Below are positions 8,676 through 16,392 of a DNA stretch of 64,000 bases, in pieces. Within the stretch, counting starts at the first letter, position 1; each line of letters begins with the position of its first letter. Both the position numbers and the translations under genes were made by a program. A model generated the notes under the pieces. It worked only from the letters and a program-made list of their open reading frames with translations, did no database searches and was not told where the DNA came from. Origin of the DNA: Roseicyclus sp. (GTDB taxonomy: Bacteria; Pseudomonadota; Alphaproteobacteria; Rhodobacterales; Rhodobacteraceae); contig JAGYJU010000009.1 in the NCBI GenBank assembly GCA_018401965.1, positions 124,001-188,000 on the forward strand, read 5' to 3'.

Positions 8676-9351
8676 CGTGGTCTTGCGCCTGAGCGGGCTG
8701 GAAAAGGGCTATCACCTGGGTCGCCCGACCGAGGTGCGCGTGTTGCGCGGCGCGGATCTGGCCATCGCCACGGGCGAGGTGGTGGCGCTTGTCGCGCCCT
8801 CCGGGGCGGGGAAATCGACGCTGTTGCACATCGCGGGGCTGCTGGATACGCCCGATGCGGGCCGGGTGGAGATCGCGGGCAAGGATCTGACCGCCGCCCC
8901 CGACCGTGCGCGCACCGCGGCGCGGCGCGGCATGGTGGGCTTCGTCTACCAGTTCCACCACCTGTTGCCGGAATTCACCGCGCTGGAAAACATCGTCTTG
9001 CCCCAGCTGGCCCACGGGGTGCCCGCGCCAGAGGCCAGCGCCCATGCCCATCATCTCTTGGGGTCGGTCGGGCTCGAGCACCGGCTGGATCACAGACCCG
9101 CCGCCTTGTCGGGGGGCGAACAGCAGCGGGTGGCGTTTTGCCGGGCGCTGGCCAACCGGCCCAGGCTGTTGCTGGCCGATGAGCCGACCGGCAATCTTGA
9201 TCCGGCCACGTCCGACACGGTGTTCGATACGCTGATGGGGCTGGTGCGCGACACCGGGCTGTCGGCGCTGATCGCCACCCACAACCCGGCGCTGGCCGCG
9301 CGGATGGACCGGATCGTCAAGCTGGACCAGGGTGTTTTGCGCCCGGCCTGA
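8668..9351 (+). CDS. lolD: Lipoprotein-releasing ABC transporter ATP-binding protein LolD
   Basis: This is the 227-residue ATPase of the Lol lipoprotein exporter. It shows Walker A PSGAGKST (GKS at 48-50), Q-loop [17 protein letters not shown] typical of LolD, signature [11 protein letters not shown], Walker [13 protein letters not shown] and an H-loop in LIATHN. The phenylalanine-rich QFHHLLPEF segment separates LolD from macrolide or FtsE ATPases. It starts within the last codons of lolC, so the two subunits are translationally coupled, and with lgt at the left edge it covers two steps of lipoprotein biogenesis in the window. Confidence 0.95.
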   Translation: MNDVVLRLSGLEKGYHLGRPTEVRVLRGADLAIATGEVVALVAPSGAGKSTLLHIAGLLDTPDAGRVEIAGKDLTAAPDRARTAARRGMVGFVYQFHHLLPEFTALENIVLPQLAHGVPAPEASAHAHHLLGSVGLEHRLDHRPAALSGGEQQRVAFCRALANRPRLLLADEPTGNLDPATSDTVFDTLMGLVRDTGLSALIATHNPALAARMDRIVKLDQGVLRPA

Positions 9352-9366
9352 GCCGCGTTGCGCGTG

Positions 9367-10317
9367 CTAGCCGGTGCTGTCGAACAGGGCCAGGATCGCG
9401 CCGAGCGCGTTCCTGCGGCGCGTGGGCGCCTCCATCAGCACCTCGTGTTCCGCGCCCTCCACGACGATCAGCTGGCCCGCTGGCCAGCTTTTCATCCGGG
9501 TTTCGATCTTGTCGACCTCGACGATCTTTTCGCGGGTGCCCACCAGCGTCACACAGGGAAGGCCGGGCGCGCGCATCCGCATCAGGGCCGCCGTTTCCGC
9601 CAGGGCCGCCTTGAGCCAGAGGGTCGACGGCCCGCCCAGCGTCAATTCCGGATGGAGCCGGGTCTGCCGCTCCATGTAGTCGAACTGGTCGCGGTCGGTG
9701 GTCAGCGGGTTGTCGTCAAAGGCCATGGGCACATAGGGGCCGGTTGTGGGGGCGAAAGACTTGCCAAAGCCAAGCGGCACCGCCACGCCCAGCACGACAT
9801 TGCGGATCGTCTTGAACAGTGGCGCCATCGCGATGCCCCACATCGGGCCGGTAAAGGCCACCGACCGCACCGGCAGCCCATCGTGGATCGCCCGCAGCGC
9901 GATGGCCCCGCCCATGGAATGCCCGATCAGGAACCAGGGTTTGGGAACATCCAACGCGTCTAGCGCGGCGCGAAAGCAGGCGACATCCTGGCGGTATTCA
10001 TCGAAACTGGTCACATGGCCCATGTCGCGGCGGTGCCGGGGCCGGTCGGCCAGCCCCTGGCCGCGCCAATCGAAACTGGCCATGCCATAGCCCGCCTGTG
10101 CCAGGTCGCCTGCCACGCGGCCATATTTCTCGCAGTATTCGGTGCGGCCGGGAAACATCAGGACGGTGCCCTTTTCCCCCTTGGGCCAGACGGCGAAGCG
10201 CAGCCGCGTGCCATCGGCACTGGTCACCCACCAGGCCGAAACCCCCGCCGGCCCTTCCGCCACGTCGCAGAAATACGGGGCAGGGGTCAGGCCGGGGGGA
10301 GCGGTGCCGGTCAGCAT
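9367..10317 (-). CDS. Alpha/beta hydrolase, lysophospholipase/monoacylglycerol lipase-like
   Basis: This is a 316-residue alpha/beta hydrolase with the nucleophile elbow GHSMGG (serine about residue 144), the oxyanion segment VLMFPGRTEY and SFDWRGQGLADRP typical of PldB/MGLL-like enzymes. The catalytic acid and histidine probably lie in LVGTREKIV and GAEHEVL. No signal peptide is evident, so it is likely cytoplasmic and acts on lysophospholipids or monoacylglycerols. Its ATG overlaps the stop of the upstream SCP2 gene by one base, forming a two-gene minus-strand operon that may concern lipid handling. The precise substrate is unknown. Confidence 0.85.
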   Translation of the reverse strand: MLTGTAPPGLTPAPYFCDVAEGPAGVSAWWVTSADGTRLRFAVWPKGEKGTVLMFPGRTEYCEKYGRVAGDLAQAGYGMASFDWRGQGLADRPRHRRDMGHVTSFDEYRQDVACFRAALDALDVPKPWFLIGHSMGGAIALRAIHDGLPVRSVAFTGPMWGIAMAPLFKTIRNVVLGVAVPLGFGKSFAPTTGPYVPMAFDDNPLTTDRDQFDYMERQTRLHPELTLGGPSTLWLKAALAETAALMRMRAPGLPCVTLVGTREKIVEVDKIETRMKSWPAGQLIVVEGAEHEVLMEAPTRRRNALGAILALFDSTG

Positions 10318-10607
10318 CAGGCCAGCGCCGATCCAAGCTTCATCGCGGTGCCCATGTCGCCGTCCAGCGTCAGCCGGCCCGACATGAAGGCTGCGGTCGG
10401 GTTCAGGTTGCCCGACAGGATATCCTGAAAGGTATCGGCATCGGCGGTCATGGTCACATCGGCCTCGTCGCTGTCATCGGCGGCGCGCACGCCCGCCCCA
10501 TCCACGATCACGGCGCCTTCGCCGGTGATCACGAACTTGGCCGATCCGTCAAACCCGCCGTCCAGTTTCGCGCCCAATGCGCGCACCGCCTCGTCTATCA
10601 CGCCCAT
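10317..10607 (-). CDS. SCP2 sterol-binding domain protein
   Basis: This is a 96-residue stand-alone SCP2 domain, starting MGVIDEAVRAL and containing AKFVITGEGAVIVDG and the C-terminal GRLTLDGDMGTAMKL, the family hallmark. SCP2 domains form a hydrophobic pocket that binds lipids or acyl-CoA. The ATG is preceded by a good AAGGAG site; the open frame extends 23 codons further upstream without family similarity. It is coupled to the downstream hydrolase through a TGATG overlap and is divergent from the TPR gene. Confidence 0.88.
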   Translation of the reverse strand: MGVIDEAVRALGAKLDGGFDGSAKFVITGEGAVIVDGAGVRAADDSDEADVTMTADADTFQDILSGNLNPTAAFMSGRLTLDGDMGTAMKLGSALA

Positions 10608-10690
10608 TCTCCGGCTCCTTCCTGTGTCTGCCTTCGGGGATCGCACGGGTTTGATATGGAACCCCGGCGCAATCATGCTAGTTTTGCATC

Positions 10691-11293
10691 ATGCGAATGT
10701 TGTCGACACTCCACAATATTGCCCTTGCGGCAGGTCTGCTTGCGCTGGCCCTGCCGGCCTTGGCGCAGGATCGGACCCGTGCCGATGATCTTCTGGATCG
10801 TTTGGCCCAGCCCGATCTGCGCAACTGGCCCGTGGTCGAGGAAGAACTCTACATGCTTTGGTCGCGGTCGGGATCGCCCTCGGCGGATTACCTGCTGTCG
10901 CGCGGGCAGGCGGCGATGGCGGCGGGCGATTTCGATGCCGCCTATGATCATCTGACCGCGCTGACCGATCACGCGCCCGATTTCGCCGAAGGCTGGAACG
11001 CGCGCGCGACGCTGTTCTTTCAGACGAATCGCTATGGCCCGTCGATTGCGGATATTCAGCGGGTTCTGGCGCTCGAACCCCGGCATTTCGGCGCGCTGAC
11101 CGGGCTTGGCTACATGCTGGAAGAAATGGACCGCCTGCCCGAGGCTTTGGCCGCGTTCGAGGCGGCGCGGGCTATACATCCGCATCGCGAGGAAATACAC
11201 GAAGCGATAGATCGGGTTGAACGCGCCTTGGGGGCAGACCCTCTAGGATGTGCCGCCCGCCGTCAGGCGCGCCAGGAAAGTCAGCCAGAATGA
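10691..11293 (+). CDS. Periplasmic tetratricopeptide-repeat protein
   Basis: This is a 200-residue protein with a signal peptide (hydrophobic LAAGLLALALPALA, cleavage after AQ near residue 26) followed by helical TPR-type repeats from about residue 65 (AMAAGDFDAAYDHLTALTDHAPDF, then ALEPRHFGALTGLGYML and LPEALAAFEAARAIHP). TPRs mediate protein contacts, so a scaffold role in the periplasm is inferred. A TTGATA box (10651) with a CATGCT box 17 bases later is a plausible promoter whose start site would lie almost at the ATG. The stop overlaps the helicase start (ATGA). Confidence 0.8.
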   Translation: MRMLSTLHNIALAAGLLALALPALAQDRTRADDLLDRLAQPDLRNWPVVEEELYMLWSRSGSPSADYLLSRGQAAMAAGDFDAAYDHLTALTDHAPDFAEGWNARATLFFQTNRYGPSIADIQRVLALEPRHFGALTGLGYMLEEMDRLPEALAAFEAARAIHPHREEIHEAIDRVERALGADPLGCAARRQARQESQPE

Positions 11294-14200
11294 TCGACGC
11301 CAGCACCATGGGCAAGGGTCGCATCGCGGCGGTGCTTGGCCCGACCAATACCGGCAAGACCCATTATGCCATCGAACGGATGCTGGCGCACCGCACCGGC
11401 GTGATCGGTCTGCCCCTGCGGCTTTTGGCACGCGAGGTCTATGACCGCATCGTGGGTTTGCGCGGCCCGTCGGTGGTGGCGCTGGTCACCGGCGAAGAAC
11501 GCATCGTGCCCGAGCGCGCGCAGTATTGGGTCTGCACCGTCGAGGCGATGCCGCTTGGCCTTGGCCCCGATTTCCTGGCCGTGGACGAGATCCAGCTTTG
11601 CGCCGATCCCGAACGCGGCCATGTCTTCACCGACCGGCTGCTGCATGCGCGCGGCCGCCATGAAACCCTGTTTCTGGGCGCCGCCACGATGCGGCCCGCC
11701 ATCGCGGCGCTGATCCCCGGCGCGCAGTTCATCAGCCGCGAAAGATTCTCGCAGCTTTTGTACACGGGTTCGAAAAAGATCAGCCGGATGCCCCCGCGCA
11801 GTGCGATCGTGGGGTTTTCGGTTGAAAATCTATATGCCACGGCAGAACTGCTGCGCCGCCAAAAGGGTGGTGCGGCGGTGGTGATGGGGGCGTTGTCACC
11901 GCGCACGCGCAATGCGCAGGTGGAGCTTTATCAAAACGGCGATGTCGATGTCCTGGTGGCGACCGATGCCATCGGGATGGGCCTGAACCTCGATATCCGC
12001 CATGTCGCGTTTTCGGGCCTGCGCAAATTCGATGGCCGCAAGATGCGCGACCTGATGCCCAATGAACTGTCGCAGATCGCGGGCCGCGCCGGGCGTTACA
12101 CGCAAGACGGCAGTTTTGGCGTGACCGGCGAGGCGCCGCCGCTGGATGACGATTTGGTGCAGGCGATCCAGGACCATCGCTTTGCCCCGCTGCGCAAGCT
12201 TTACTGGCGCAATTCGACGTTGGAGTTCGGATCGGTCGCGCGGCTGATCGGGTCTTTGGAACAGCGCACCGATGACGAATGGCTGACGCGCGCGCGCGAA
12301 GCCGATGACCTGATGGCGCTGAAGGCGATTTCCGAACGCGACGAGGTCAAGACCCGGCTGAATTCCGCCCGCGACGTGCGGCTGTTGTGGGATGTGTGCC
12401 GCATCCCCGATTTCCGTGGTATCAGCCATACCGAACACGCCGAGCTTCTGGGCCGGATTTTCGATTTTCTTCATGACCTTGGCCGGGTGCCCGACGATTG
12501 GCTGGCCCGCCAGGTCAAGCGGATCGACCGCACCGAGGGCGATATCGACACATTGTCGAAACGTCTGGCCTTTATCCGCACATGGACCTACGTCGCGCAA
12601 CGCGATGGCTGGGTTGATGATGTTGCCCATTGGCGGGACGCGACCCGTGCCGTAGAAGACCGACTGTCCGATGCGCTTCACGGTGCGCTGACGCAAAGAT
12701 TTGTCGACCGGCGGACAAGCGTGTTGCTTCGCCGGTTGAAGCAGAAGGAGAGCCTTGTGGCCGATGTGAACGACAAGGGTGAAGTGACGGTAGAGGGTCA
12801 GGTCCTGGGCCGGATCGAAGGGTTCCGGTTCCGGCAGGATCAAACCACCGGCCCGGACGAGGCGAAAACCCTGCGCCAGGCGGCCTTGGCCGCGCTGCGC
12901 CCTGAATTTCACCTGCGCGCCGACCGTTTCTACAACGCGCCCGACACCGAATTCGACGTGACCGAACAGGGCGGGTTGATGTGGGGCGACCAGGCGATCG
13001 GGAAACTGGTCAAGGGCGACGGGCCGCTGAAACCCGTGGCCGAGGCTTTCGTCGATGACGAGGCCGGGCCGGAGGTGATCCAGAAGGTGCAGCGCCGCCT
13101 GCAGCATTTCATCGACCGTCGCATCGCCGCGATGTTCGAGCCGCTCTTGGCGCTGTCGCGCGACGAGGCGGTGACGGGCCTTGCGCGCGGTGTCGCGTTC
13201 CGGATGCTTGAAAACTTCGGCATCCTGCCGCGTGCGGATATCGCCGATGACATCAAGGCGCTGGATCAGGATGCACGCGGCATGTTGCGCAAACATGGCG
13301 TGCGCTTTGGCCAGTTCACCATCTTTCAGCCCTTGTTGTTGAAGCCCGCGCCGACGCGGTTGCGCTTGGTGCTCTGGGGGCTGTGGCAGGGGCTCGACAT
13401 GTTCCCCGAAAGCCCGCCGCCGGGTCTTGTGACCATTCCCCACGACACGGTGCAACCGCAGGGCTATTACACGATGTCGGGGTATCGCCCCGCCGGTGCC
13501 CGCGCGATCCGCATCGACATGCTCGAACGGCTGGCCGACATGCTGCGCGGCCAGGACACGCGCGGCGGCTTCGAGGCCAAGGCCGACATGCTGTCGATCA
13601 GCGGCCTGACGCTGGACCAGTTCGCCGATCTGATGGGCGGGCTTGGCTACCGCGCCGACCGGGGCGAACGGCCCAAGGTCAAGGCCGTGGCCACAGCCGA
13701 ACCGGCCGCCACCGATGCGCCGGAAACGATCGAGGATGCGCCGCTGGGCGTGGCGCCGCCCACAGGTCTGGAAGGCGCCGACACGCCCGATCCGGCGCCG
13801 GCCGAAATCCCGGTGGCCCCGCCCGTCGAAGTGCCGCCCGCAGCGCCGGTGGAAACCCCCGCCGATCAACCCGATGAAACCCCGCCCGCGCCGCCGAGCG
13901 AGGCGCCGGACGAGACACCCGGCGAAGAGGCCTCGACCCCGGTCGAAACCGAGGTTTTCTATACCTTCACCTGGGCCCCGCGCCGTCAGGGCGGGGCGAA
14001 CCGTGGCCCCCGCCGCGACGCGAACCGCCAGGGTGGCGAGGGCGCAAAGCAGGCTGAAGGCGGCAAGCCGCGTGGCGAAGGGTTCAAACCCCGTGGCGAA
14101 GGCGGCAAACCCCGCGGTGACGGTGACAAGCCCCGCGGCGAGGGGGGTAAACCCCGGGGCAAGGGCGGCAAGCCGCAGCATGGCAAAGGCGCCAAGCCGC

Positions 14201-14313
14201 AGCGCGACGATACCCCCAAGACCTTCAGCGCGCGGCCCGAACGCAAGCCCGATCGGATCGATCCGGACAACCCCTTTGCCCAGGCCCTGGCCGGGTTGAG
14301 GGACAAACGCTGA
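11290..14313 (+). CDS. SUV3-like DExH RNA helicase with C-terminal basic repeat tail
   Basis: This is a 1007-residue helicase of the type related to mitochondrial SUV3, common in alphaproteobacteria. Motif I is GPTNTGKT (17-24), motif II AVDEIQLC (about 97-104), and motif VI QIAGRAGRYT (about 262-271). After the helicase core comes a long family-specific region. The last 180 residues are low complexity: a Pro/Glu/Ala linker (about 830-895) and then a tail of KPRGEG-like units (about 925-970). The start is the ATG overlapping the TPR stop, not the ATG 14 codons earlier. Such proteins are expected to work in RNA turnover. The downstream S4 gene is coupled. Confidence 0.9.
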   Translation: MIDASTMGKGRIAAVLGPTNTGKTHYAIERMLAHRTGVIGLPLRLLAREVYDRIVGLRGPSVVALVTGEERIVPERAQYWVCTVEAMPLGLGPDFLAVDEIQLCADPERGHVFTDRLLHARGRHETLFLGAATMRPAIAALIPGAQFISRERFSQLLYTGSKKISRMPPRSAIVGFSVENLYATAELLRRQKGGAAVVMGALSPRTRNAQVELYQNGDVDVLVATDAIGMGLNLDIRHVAFSGLRKFDGRKMRDLMPNELSQIAGRAGRYTQDGSFGVTGEAPPLDDDLVQAIQDHRFAPLRKLYWRNSTLEFGSVARLIGSLEQRTDDEWLTRAREADDLMALKAISERDEVKTRLNSARDVRLLWDVCRIPDFRGISHTEHAELLGRIFDFLHDLGRVPDDWLARQVKRIDRTEGDIDTLSKRLAFIRTWTYVAQRDGWVDDVAHWRDATRAVEDRLSDALHGALTQRFVDRRTSVLLRRLKQKESLVADVNDKGEVTVEGQVLGRIEGFRFRQDQTTGPDEAKTLRQAALAALRPEFHLRADRFYNAPDTEFDVTEQGGLMWGDQAIGKLVKGDGPLKPVAEAFVDDEAGPEVIQKVQRRLQHFIDRRIAAMFEPLLALSRDEAVTGLARGVAFRMLENFGILPRADIADDIKALDQDARGMLRKHGVRFGQFTIFQPLLLKPAPTRLRLVLWGLWQGLDMFPESPPPGLVTIPHDTVQPQGYYTMSGYRPAGARAIRIDMLERLADMLRGQDTRGGFEAKADMLSISGLTLDQFADLMGGLGYRADRGERPKVKAVATAEPAATDAPETIEDAPLGVAPPTGLEGADTPDPAPAEIPVAPPVEVPPAAPVETPADQPDETPPAPPSEAPDETPGEEASTPVETEVFYTFTWAPRRQGGANRGPRRDANRQGGEGAKQAEGGKPRGEGFKPRGEGGKPRGDGDKPRGEGGKPRGKGGKPQHGKGAKPQRDDTPKTFSARPERKPDRIDPDNPFAQALAGLRDKR

Positions 14314-14687
14314 CCGACCCGCGACCGACAGGCCGGATCGACAAATGGCTGTGGCAGGCGCGGTTCTTCAAGACCCGTAGCCTTGCCACCCGGCTGGTTG
14401 CCGACGGGCATGTGCGCGTCAACGGCACCCGCGTGGTCAAACCCGCCACGCAGGTTGGTGCGGGCGACGTGCTGACCTTTGCACAGGGCGACCGCATCCG
14501 GGTCATCCGCGTCACCGCGCTGGCCATCCGGCGCGGGCCCGCACCCGAGGCGCAGACCCTGTTCGACGATCTGACGCCGCCGGCCACGGATGATACGCCG
14601 GGTGCCGCGCGCAGCGGGCCGAGGCCCACCAAAAAGGATCGCCGCGCGTTCGACGCGTTCCGCGACCAGGATGACGCGGCGGGATAG
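14310..14687 (+). CDS. hslR: S4-domain RNA-binding protein (Hsp15/HslR family), apparent CTG start
   Basis: This is a small S4 RNA-binding protein, 125 residues if it starts at CTG 14310. The S4 fold is clear: RIDKWLWQARFFKTRS, LATRLVADGHVRVNG and VKPATQVGAGDVLTF, followed by a basic tail PTKKDRRAFDAF. Hsp15 binds nascent-chain-blocked 50S subunits. No ATG, GTG or TTG exists in frame before 14412, and a start there would delete the first half of the S4 domain. CTG 14310 overlaps the helicase TGA exactly as an ATGA junction would and has GAGGGA six bases before it. A non-canonical start is therefore the best explanation; a miscalled base is the alternative. Confidence 0.85.
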   Translation: MTDPRPTGRIDKWLWQARFFKTRSLATRLVADGHVRVNGTRVVKPATQVGAGDVLTFAQGDRIRVIRVTALAIRRGPAPEAQTLFDDLTPPATDDTPGAARSGPRPTKKDRRAFDAFRDQDDAAG

Positions 14688-14815
14688 GTCAGAAACCGCT
14701 TGAAACCTGTCAACCCAAGTTTACAGTCGTGCAGGCGAAAACGCGGCCTGCCCGGTCTTGCAATGGGCAATCGCGTGGCGTAGCAGACACCTGATTGATC
14801 AGCCGAGGATGACAG

Positions 14816-15151
14816 ATGACCTATGTCGTGACGGAAAATTGCATCGCCTGCAAATACACCGATTGCGTGGAGGTCTGCCCCGTGGATTGTTTCTACGAAG
14901 GCGAGAACATGCTGGTGATCCATCCTGACGAATGCATCGATTGCGGCGTCTGCGAACCCGAATGCCCCGCCGACGCGATCCGCCCCGACACCGAGCCGGA
15001 CATGGAAAAATGGGTTGAATTCAACCGCAAGTATTCCGAAGCTTGGCCGGTGATCATCACCAAGAAAGACCCGCTGCCTGACGCCGAGGCGATGGATGGC
15101 AAAACGGGCAAGATGGACCTGTTGTCAGAGGCCCCCGGCGAGGGCGGCTGA
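14816..15151 (+). CDS. fdxA: 7Fe ferredoxin ([3Fe-4S][4Fe-4S])
   Basis: This is a 111-residue seven-iron ferredoxin. The N-terminal cluster ligands lie in [18 protein letters not shown] and the second motif is [16 protein letters not shown], followed by the long C-terminal extension [17 protein letters not shown] that marks the FdxA type of alphaproteobacteria. It is a soluble electron carrier; its redox partner is unknown. It lies 128 bases after hslR and about 300 before carD, so it probably has its own promoter. The helicase, hslR, fdxA, carD order is familiar from related genomes. Confidence 0.95.
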   Translation: MTYVVTENCIACKYTDCVEVCPVDCFYEGENMLVIHPDECIDCGVCEPECPADAIRPDTEPDMEKWVEFNRKYSEAWPVIITKKDPLPDAEAMDGKTGKMDLLSEAPGEGG

Positions 15152-15289
15152 CACCCGATTCGCAACCCGGTGAGGGTTTTCCGGCACCCTGCGGTGGCCC
15201 GGCGCACGCTTTATTGGCCTGTTCTGCCTGTAAATGCAGGGTGTTTGCCCCGCATCGTGGCGGATATCTGGAAATGGCCGTCAGAATGT

Positions 15290-15398
15290 GTTACATGACG
15301 GTTAGAAATACCGTCTGTCCGTAACGCATCAGCAGGTCTGCCAGCCTGCCCGGTTTTCATCGCGACATAGAAACGCTTGTGGAAAACATCCGTTTTCC
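15290..15398 (+). promoter_or_regulatory. carD upstream region: nested dyad and 5' hairpin
   Basis: The 295 bases between fdxA and carD contain no gene. A dyad GTTAC(15290-15294)/GTAAC(15321-15325) encloses ACGG/CCGT arms. Nearer the gene, a perfect hairpin GGAAAAC-ATCC-GTTTTCC (15381-15398) is followed by TTTTT at 15406-15410, about 50 bases before the carD ATG. The latter could act as a leader terminator or a stabilising 5' structure. Both roles are inferred from sequence shape only. Confidence 0.4.
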
Positions 15399-15446
15399 TC
15401 GGGCCTTTTTGTCGCCTGATGTCCGGGAAATGGAAAGGAACTCCGA

Positions 15447-15959
15447 ATGACAAAGACCCGGAAGTCGCAAGATTTCAGCCCCAACGACTACGTCGTGTAT
15501 CCCGCCCACGGGGTCGGCAAGATCGTGTCGATCGAAGAGCAGGAAATCGCTGGTCTCAAGCTCGAGCTTTTCGTGGTCTCCTTCGAAAAGGACAAGATGA
15601 CCCTGCGCGTGCCCACCGCCAAGGCGGTCGAGGTCGGCATGCGGTCGCTGTCTTCCCCCGATGTCGTGTCCAAGGCGATGGACACGCTCAAGGGCAAGGC
15701 CCGCGTCAAGCGCGCCATGTGGTCGCGTCGGGCACAGGAATATGAACAAAAGATCAATTCCGGCGACCTGATCTCGATCGCCGAAGTGGTGCGCGACCTG
15801 CATCGCGGCGATGATCAGCGCGAACAATCTTATTCCGAGCGTCAGCTTTACGAAGCCGCGCTGGAACGTCTGACCCGCGAACTCGCCGCCGTCAAAGGCA
15901 TGGATGAGGCCGGTGTCCAGAAACAGGTCGACGCGGTTCTGACCGCACGTGCGGCATAA
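15447..15959 (+). CDS. carD: CarD family transcriptional regulator
   Basis: CarD binds the RNA polymerase beta subunit and stabilises open complexes, notably at rRNA and other promoters. The 170-residue product starts with the RID/Tudor domain (NDYVVYPAHGVGKIVSIEEQ, EKDKMTLRVP), followed by a helical DNA-binding domain (RRAQEYEQKINSGDL, YSERQLYEAALERL). Length and motifs match the short alphaproteobacterial CarD. It has an AAGGAAC ribosome site and a terminator right after it, so it is monocistronic. Confidence 0.95.
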   Translation: MTKTRKSQDFSPNDYVVYPAHGVGKIVSIEEQEIAGLKLELFVVSFEKDKMTLRVPTAKAVEVGMRSLSSPDVVSKAMDTLKGKARVKRAMWSRRAQEYEQKINSGDLISIAEVVRDLHRGDDQREQSYSERQLYEAALERLTRELAAVKGMDEAGVQKQVDAVLTARAA

Positions 15960-15983
15960 TCCTGCCGGGTTGCCGTGGCTTTG

Positions 15984-16018
15984 GGCCGTCGCACCTTTGG
16001 TGCGGCGGCCTTTGTGTT
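15984..16018 (+). terminator. Rho-independent terminator of carD
   Basis: A 12-bp stem GGCCGTCGCACC / GGTGCGGCGGCC (one G-T pair) with a TTTG loop is followed by TTTGTGTT, 24 bases after the carD stop. This is a good intrinsic terminator for the plus strand. Confidence 0.85.
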
Positions 16019-16083
16019 ATGATGGCGTCCGGGGTTGAACCGTGACCTGTCGGTCATGCGCCCCCGAAGTTGAAGGAAACACG

Positions 16084-16353
16084 ATGAAACTCCAGATGTC
16101 TGCCGCCCTGTTTGCCGCTGTGCTTGCCGTTTCGGCCTGCCAGCCCACCCCCCAGAACCAATCCGCGCTTGGGGCCGTCTTTGGGGGCGCCGCCGGGCTT
16201 GCACTGTCCGAACTGGTCGATGCCAACCCGCAATGGACGGCCGTGGCCGTTCTGGGCGGCGCTGCGGCCGGTGCGGTCGTGGCGCAAAACCAGGCCACGC
16301 GCGAATGCGCCTATTCCGATGGCCGTGGTGGCTATTACGTCGCCCCGTGCTGA
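16084..16353 (+). CDS. Small glycine-zipper lipoprotein
   Basis: This is an 89-residue lipoprotein: a signal peptide with lipobox VSAC (Cys about residue 19) is followed by two glycine-rich hydrophobic segments, GAVFGGAAGLALSEL and AVLGGAAAGAVVAQN. This glycine-zipper-like arrangement is seen in small outer-membrane or periplasmic proteins. The C-terminal part has two cysteines (ECAYSD, VAPC) that might pair. The ATG follows a GAAGGAAAC site. Monocistronic, convergent with the antiporter. Function unknown. Confidence 0.7.
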   Translation: MKLQMSAALFAAVLAVSACQPTPQNQSALGAVFGGAAGLALSELVDANPQWTAVAVLGGAAAGAVVAQNQATRECAYSDGRGGYYVAPC

Positions 16354-16365
16354 TCTGAACGAACC

Positions 16366-16391
16366 CGCAGGTCCGGTTGGCCGGGCCTGCG
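16366..16391. terminator. Hairpin between convergent genes
   Basis: An 11-bp stem CGCAGGTCCGG / CCGGGCCTGCG with one G-T wobble and a TTGG loop fills the 39-base gap between the lipoprotein and antiporter stops. It could terminate transcription from both sides. No T-tract, so strength is uncertain. Confidence 0.55.
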
Positions 16392-16392
16392 C

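Noticed and set aside
11896..14181. Long minus-strand frame over the helicase
   Set aside because: Shadow of the SUV3-like helicase; no start context and no motif.
14412..14687. GTG at 14412 as the start of the S4 gene
   Set aside because: It would remove the first half of the S4 domain, which is clearly coded from 14310 onward.
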